Of a DNA stretch of 64,000 bases, positions 59,326 to 64,000 are shown in pieces. Origin of the DNA: Sipunculus nudus. Lineage: Eukaryota; Annelida; Sipuncula; Golfingiida; Sipunculidae. The notes beneath the pieces were generated by a model, which was not told the DNA's origin, ran no database searches, and saw nothing but the letters and a program-made list of their open reading frames with translations. Position 1 is the stretch's first letter. Every line of letters starts with the position of its first letter. Where the stretch lies: positions 76,625,056-76,689,055 of the forward strand of contig CM049310.1 of the NCBI GenBank assembly GCA_026874595.1, read 5' to 3'. The position numbers were made by a program, and so were the translations under genes.

Positions 59326-61269
59326 CCATTCTTTTATACAGAGCCCATTTTTTACTGCATGAGGCGGATGCCCTTTCAGTAACAGGATAAATATAGAAGA
59401 GTTGTTACTCTAGAATGGAAGTACTAACGCCGAGCACGGTGAGTATGTTCTTCCTGTATACTATTGTTTAATTATATGGTTATTGGAATCATATGCCAGA
59501 AACAGGTTAAATTTTACAATGTTTTTTTCCAAACGTTGCCACTTGCATTCAGAAACCACAAAAATCAATCAAATTTTACGGGAAAACTTCTAACAAAAAT
59601 TCTGTCACGAGAGGTTTTCTTAATTAGAAATGTAATATCTCACGTCTTATAAACTTCTATTCCAATATAAAGATTTTTTTGAAAAAGTATTAAATATGCC
59701 AAAAATAAATGTGCAGCTCTGCATTTAACGAGTGGATTTGCTAAAAGAATATCTCTTGACCAGTAATATCATGGTCATTGCAGTTGAGTCATGCATGTGG
59801 AGTTATTTTTTTACAACCTACGTTTTTGAATGGTACGGTTATTTACTGAACGAAGAGAAAAAAAAAACAATTTAGACACTTGTTCCACGGCGATACACGA
59901 AAGCCAACTGAAAGGAGCAGTAGGCTGGAATATGACCTTTGACCCGCAGTCAATTTCTTTTAAAGGCCATTGGGTCCCAATATGGATCGGAGCGGTAAGG
60001 TTAAGCCCCGGAGTAAATTCTTTGATTAGGCGTGATTGGCTGCCGAAGGATGGCCCAAGCAGGAATAAACAAAATCTGATCAGGCCTTTATTAGTGGGCT
60101 TTACAGTAGTGCATTGCTTGAAAAAAAATGCGTCTGTTTTCATGTAGTTCTTGGAAATACTCTGTATGATCGAGGCTTGATTGATGGGGCGTGGGTGTGG
60201 GGCAATTCGACACAGTTTGACTCACGTCAAATATAAGTTGAAAATTAAGTGGAGAAACGAGAGAAACCCCTCGTGGTCTGGGCTTCAGTCATTTTTTTTT
60301 CCTATAGGTGAATGCTTCGTGGCATTTTTTCATAATAAAAAATAATGTTTTGTAAAAATAATTACCACGTGAGCTGTCACGTGATTCGTCGTAGTACTCC
60401 ACACACAAAGAAACATGGAAAGGGCAAAGTGTTCACCGAAACAACTGTCTACATGTTGAGTGGGCGGTCAGAACAGCACGGTGGAGTTTCCCATGCGGCG
60501 CTGGTGAAAGTCGTGCCATCCTTGCCTTAAGCTATCCCAGTCCTTCTGACAAATGAAGATGCTCATTTAATCAAGACAGAGCGAGGTCCTGGTAACATTT
60601 CCGAACTCTTCTGTATCCAACACACTCATCCCAATATCACAGAGTAACACTTGAACTCGGACCACTGCCCCTACCCACTTAAGGCCGACCTTCGATCTTC
60701 ATTATGCCACCGCGGCAGACATTAATGTCTTTAAATGACCAGTGGGCGCGAGGCTCCTTATACTCCCCTGGGACCTTAACACCAGCTCTGCCCAAAATTC
60801 ATGACTCTCTTAATGATACTTGGCATGATGCGTAAGGAACAATAATATGCTTTATATTTCTAATGCAGATTTAACATCATATTCCTCGAGGTTATAGTCA
60901 GAATTTAATGAATGATAAATAAAATATAATCACGTATTATTGAAATTATACATGTATAACTATGTGTGTGTGTGCCTACCTCTACGAATTTTAACATTGT
61001 TATGACACATTATATAATTGTGGTCTATTTTATGCACAGCAAGTTCAATCAGCACGTGAAATAAAACAATATACGTGTATTACATTTTTTTGTAAAGTAT
61101 TTATTAAATTATAAAGTATTCATATAACTTTTTTATTTATTGATTATATTACTTTATTATCTAAATTACATTACAAAAATTAATCCCACTTATTCTCGGA
61201 AACTGTTCATAATTGATTACCTTTTAATGTCTGTTACATAAAAAAAATTAGAAATACCCATGCTCCCTT
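59326..61269. other. Probable intronic or intergenic DNA, nothing recognised
   Basis: Overlapping frames at 59811-60147 on both strands lack motifs. 60880-61250 is strongly AT-rich. Confidence 0.4.
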
Positions 61270-61680
61270 GCTCCTGGATGTGAGTGGCCCATTTGTTTAC
61301 CTGTATGTACTGAGCGGCTGGTCGCTCGCTGTGACGTACGGGCGTTATGTTTTGCCGCTAGATGAATTATGCGGTTTAGCGCTACAGTGCGATGAAGTCT
61401 GAATATAGCTCTCTAATCCGACTAATCACCAGCAAGCAGCCCGGGCTCGAGGCAAATAATTGGCAAATCAAGTCGATAGAACATATATTAATTCAAACCA
61501 AGAGGTTCCCTACGACACCGAGGGGGGCCTGACATTTAGAACAGTCATATCTCGGGTATTAATTGGCATTCCAAGTATGTGTAAGACCACAATTGATTGC
61601 CGGGCACGGCCTGGGATGGCACAACTGGCGCTGGAGAAAGTAGAAGCCTCTTTCGCACAGGAATAAAACTAGATTTAATG
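61270..61680. promoter_or_regulatory. Possible conserved non-coding block
   Basis: Repeat-free and GC-richer, with a forkhead-like TTTGTTTACC, a Pitx/bicoid-like CTAATCC, and the homeodomain-like AAATAATTGGC and TTAATTGGC. It lies 5' of the channel exon on its own strand, so an intronic enhancer is conceivable. Purely motif-based. Confidence 0.22.
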
Positions 61681-62950
61681 AGCTACATTTGTTTTATTTC
61701 TTCTAAATAGACCAGCATATAACTAAAGAAATAGATGACCGCAATCTGCTATTTGTACAGTCTGGTTTCAGCTCCCGAGAAAGTACAAAGTTTCAGAGAG
61801 TATAGTTCGGGAACGATAGACTAGTTCCCAGGTAGATTTTTTATTTTTACTTATATGAGGCTTGCCGCACAAAGGAAACCAATTATCCATGTTTTGGGAA
61901 CATGTTTGCAGCTATAATGTCGTCTGCAGTGATGCCGACACGGCAGTGTCCCGCCAAAACGTCGTACATGAAAAATCCATTATCACCCTTAAGTCGATCC
62001 ATGTTGGCACATAAATGGATGCGAAAGAAAGTGCTTGGGCCAATCAATACATATAATTTTATCAGTGGCACACGCTTTTGAAGCTTTTGAACTGTGTTGT
62101 TTTACTTATATATATATAGAAATGGAAGTAAATAAACAAGTGAGAATGTGTGTGCATGTGTGTGACTGCGTGTGTGGTTCATAAGCGAAAATTTATGTTT
62201 ATAATAATAAAATGCCATCTTATATGATATATATATATTATACAGAGTACCAGTATTACTGTAATATACATGTACTAAAATACAGCATATATTAAATAAT
62301 ATATGTCAAGTAATATGTACACTCTCCTGTTTTGTGCATTGCCCGGTGTAAGCTTTTTCAGGTTAATTACCGCTTAGGTGACGTATTTTGTGAAAGCTGA
62401 TAGTAACACGTGATCCCAGGTAATAGTGCTCGGGTTCACGTCCTTTCGTGAGCCGCTAAAACCCGGCAGTTGTGGGATTAAACTTTCATGTGACTTGGCC
62501 GACTTGGGTGTCGGGCCGGAGTGTCATCTGCGTACAACGTGTAATCCCAGGAGTCTCTGGGGTCCCCCTGGATACCCTGTAACACCGAAAGTTAGCCAGG
62601 ACATCAAATATTCACGGAGAAGTACGGCCCACAGCAAGGTGACCATCAAATCATCAAATTAATGGCCGCAAAGGAGTCGATGCTGCATATACAGTTGCCA
62701 TGGCTATCTCATAAAACTAAAGTAGTTTTTTTAATCAATGTTAGAACAAAGGCTGTTAGATAGATTTTCTTTGCAGAGAACTATGGTTTCGCTTTTATGG
62801 GATATTTTCATTATTTGAACCTCTGAGTGTCAGTTAAGAACACACTTACTGCTAAACCATTCAGGAACCGCCATTATAACAATGTCATATATAACGATCA
62901 CACACACACATATATATTTATATGTACACTCACATAAACACATGTATATA
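61681..62950. other. Probable intronic or intergenic DNA
   Basis: 62400-62660 is GC-richer with a 78-codon plus-strand frame of no recognised family. A GT-rich run lies near 62147-62176. No exon recognised. Confidence 0.4.
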
Positions 62951-63111
62951 CAGTGCAACCTCTCCTAGTGGGTATCTCTATATAGTGCCCACTTATAATT
63001 TCTCGTCCTTAATATCTTTGTTACAGTCATGACATCCATATAGTGGGTCCCTCAATAAAGTGGGAAGTTTGCTCAAGTCCCAAGGTTGCAAACATTTTAG
63101 AGGTTTCACTA
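62951..63111. mobile_element. Tc1/mariner-like MITE remnant, about 160 bp
   Basis: The left end CAGTGCAACCTCTCCTAG and the reverse complement of the right end AGTGAAACCTCTAAAATG form an imperfect inverted terminus. A CCCACTATATGG / ATATAGTGCCCAC pair lies inside. It sits in TATATA sequence, as do the other elements of this type here. Confidence 0.45.
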
Positions 63112-63861
63112 AAATAAAATGACATAAGGGAAATATTGAAAAGTATATATATTTATATATATATATATATATCCATATTTCCTGGAAATACATAGTAGGA
63201 AATTAACTTAAGAAAGAGAGAAACTATTCTTTGATGAAAAGACCTGTCCGACCTGGCACTTATTGATACCCGATGAATGCATTTTCAATTTAAATATTTT
63301 AAGCAAAATGCATATTAAATATTCAAACTCATTGCATACTTACGCTGTTAATAATATAAGAAAAGTTAATTGTCAATATTAGAGTGAACTTGTGAAAACT
63401 CAAGAAATCAATATTTCATGAACTTAATTTATAAAAGATTTTTAGAGTACTTCATTTTACCTTGAAACCTTTGTGGTTTAAGTTCAGAATATTCAAACAA
63501 CAATTCATATATCCCTTAAATTGATGTTACAAATATATAATTATATATACGTTGAATCACTGTAAGTACATGTGTAATGTTTATACACCATAATGATGAA
63601 ACACATTCTTTTTTCTTTATTTCCTAACTTCCACGGTTACGTATATACGTCCGCATGTTTATAAATACCTCTTATTATAAGCTGCCAGCGGTATCCAGAT
63701 ATCATTTTATATTGCGACATTACCAGCTAAAATGGATGGAATAATGATATCTCCACGGATATCAATGCTTAAGACGGAATTATGACACCTGTGGCTTCTT
63801 GAAAGCCAGCATTGTTTTGAAAATTAATGCGCAATGCAAGCTTTCGTGAACTGTTTTACAG
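63112..63861. other. AT-rich DNA, nothing recognised
   Basis: A short TA run at 63145-63172, otherwise unique sequence. Confidence 0.4.
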
Positions 63862-64000
63862 ATCCCTGGACGACGGCACAGAAATAGCACCGGCCCCTGG
63901 CGGAAGAAATACGATTCGTCATTTAAAACAAAGATGCGTCAAATGAAGGACCCTGGGAAAGCCGGCCCACTGCGAGGCCGTGGATCACTGCTGGTTGCAT
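63862..64000 (+). CDS. Possible partial exon at the window edge
   Basis: An acceptor-like CTGTTTTACAG (63851-63861) precedes 46 codons open to the end of the window in one frame, in a stretch markedly more GC-rich than the preceding kilobase. The peptide is basic (starts IPGRRHRNSTGPWRKKYDSS, later KDPGKAGPLRGRGSLL). I recognise no family. A GC-rich frame of this length can be chance. Confidence 0.15.
   Translation, partial: MPGRRHRNSTGPWRKKYDSSFKTKMRQMKDPGKAGPLRGRGSLLVA

Overview
This is a gene-poor, AT-rich stretch of animal nuclear DNA. It has spliced-gene architecture, tRNA-derived SINEs with target-site duplications, non-LTR retrotransposon 3' ends, many MITE-like elements and about fifteen (TA)n arrays. 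No operons, prokaryotic genes or CRISPR arrays are present. The single confident gene is a two-pore-domain potassium channel of the TASK (KCNK3/KCNK9) type. Together with the repeat content it suggests a marine invertebrate, plausibly a lophotrochozoan such as a mollusc; that placement is inference, not shown by the sequence.

Layout. 1-5.7 kb: simple repeats, a small Tc1/mariner-like MITE, a Harbinger-like MITE and a possible terminal exon on the minus strand (3853-4057). 5.7-13.6 kb: a 5'-truncated CR1/L2-like LINE, SINE copies, degenerate tandem repeats and a tiny hAT-like element. 13.6-31.5 kb: tandem repeats of 104 bp and 32 bp, a CACTA-like element with a 296-bp internal tandem duplication, a 595-bp element with about 150-bp terminal inverted repeats, and AT-rich unique DNA with possible conserved non-coding blocks. 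31.5-43.7 kb: four more copies of the Harbinger-like MITE, SINEs of three families and a 33-bp minisatellite. 44.6-47.3 kb: a second CR1/L2-like 3' end abutting a second LINE that carries a 5' inversion (twin-priming structure). 47.3-55 kb: mostly featureless intergenic DNA. 55.3-56.14 kb, minus strand: the last coding exon of the TASK-like channel. 56.2-64 kb: its long upstream intron or flank, with a near-perfect 194-bp palindrome, more MITE remnants and a weak exon candidate at the right edge.

The channel exon holds most of the protein: the end of the first selectivity filter, M2, M3, the second pore loop (GFG), M4 with a VLRFLT gate motif and the cytosolic tail. The residue after the first GYG, a pH-sensing histidine in vertebrate TASK-1/3, is arginine here. 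The first exon is not visible and probably lies beyond 64 kb. I found no undescribed multi-gene system. The most interesting signals are the channel substitution, the MITE family, the long-TIR element, the palindrome and the twin-primed LINE. Most other open frames longer than 60 codons look like chance or repeat-encoded frames.
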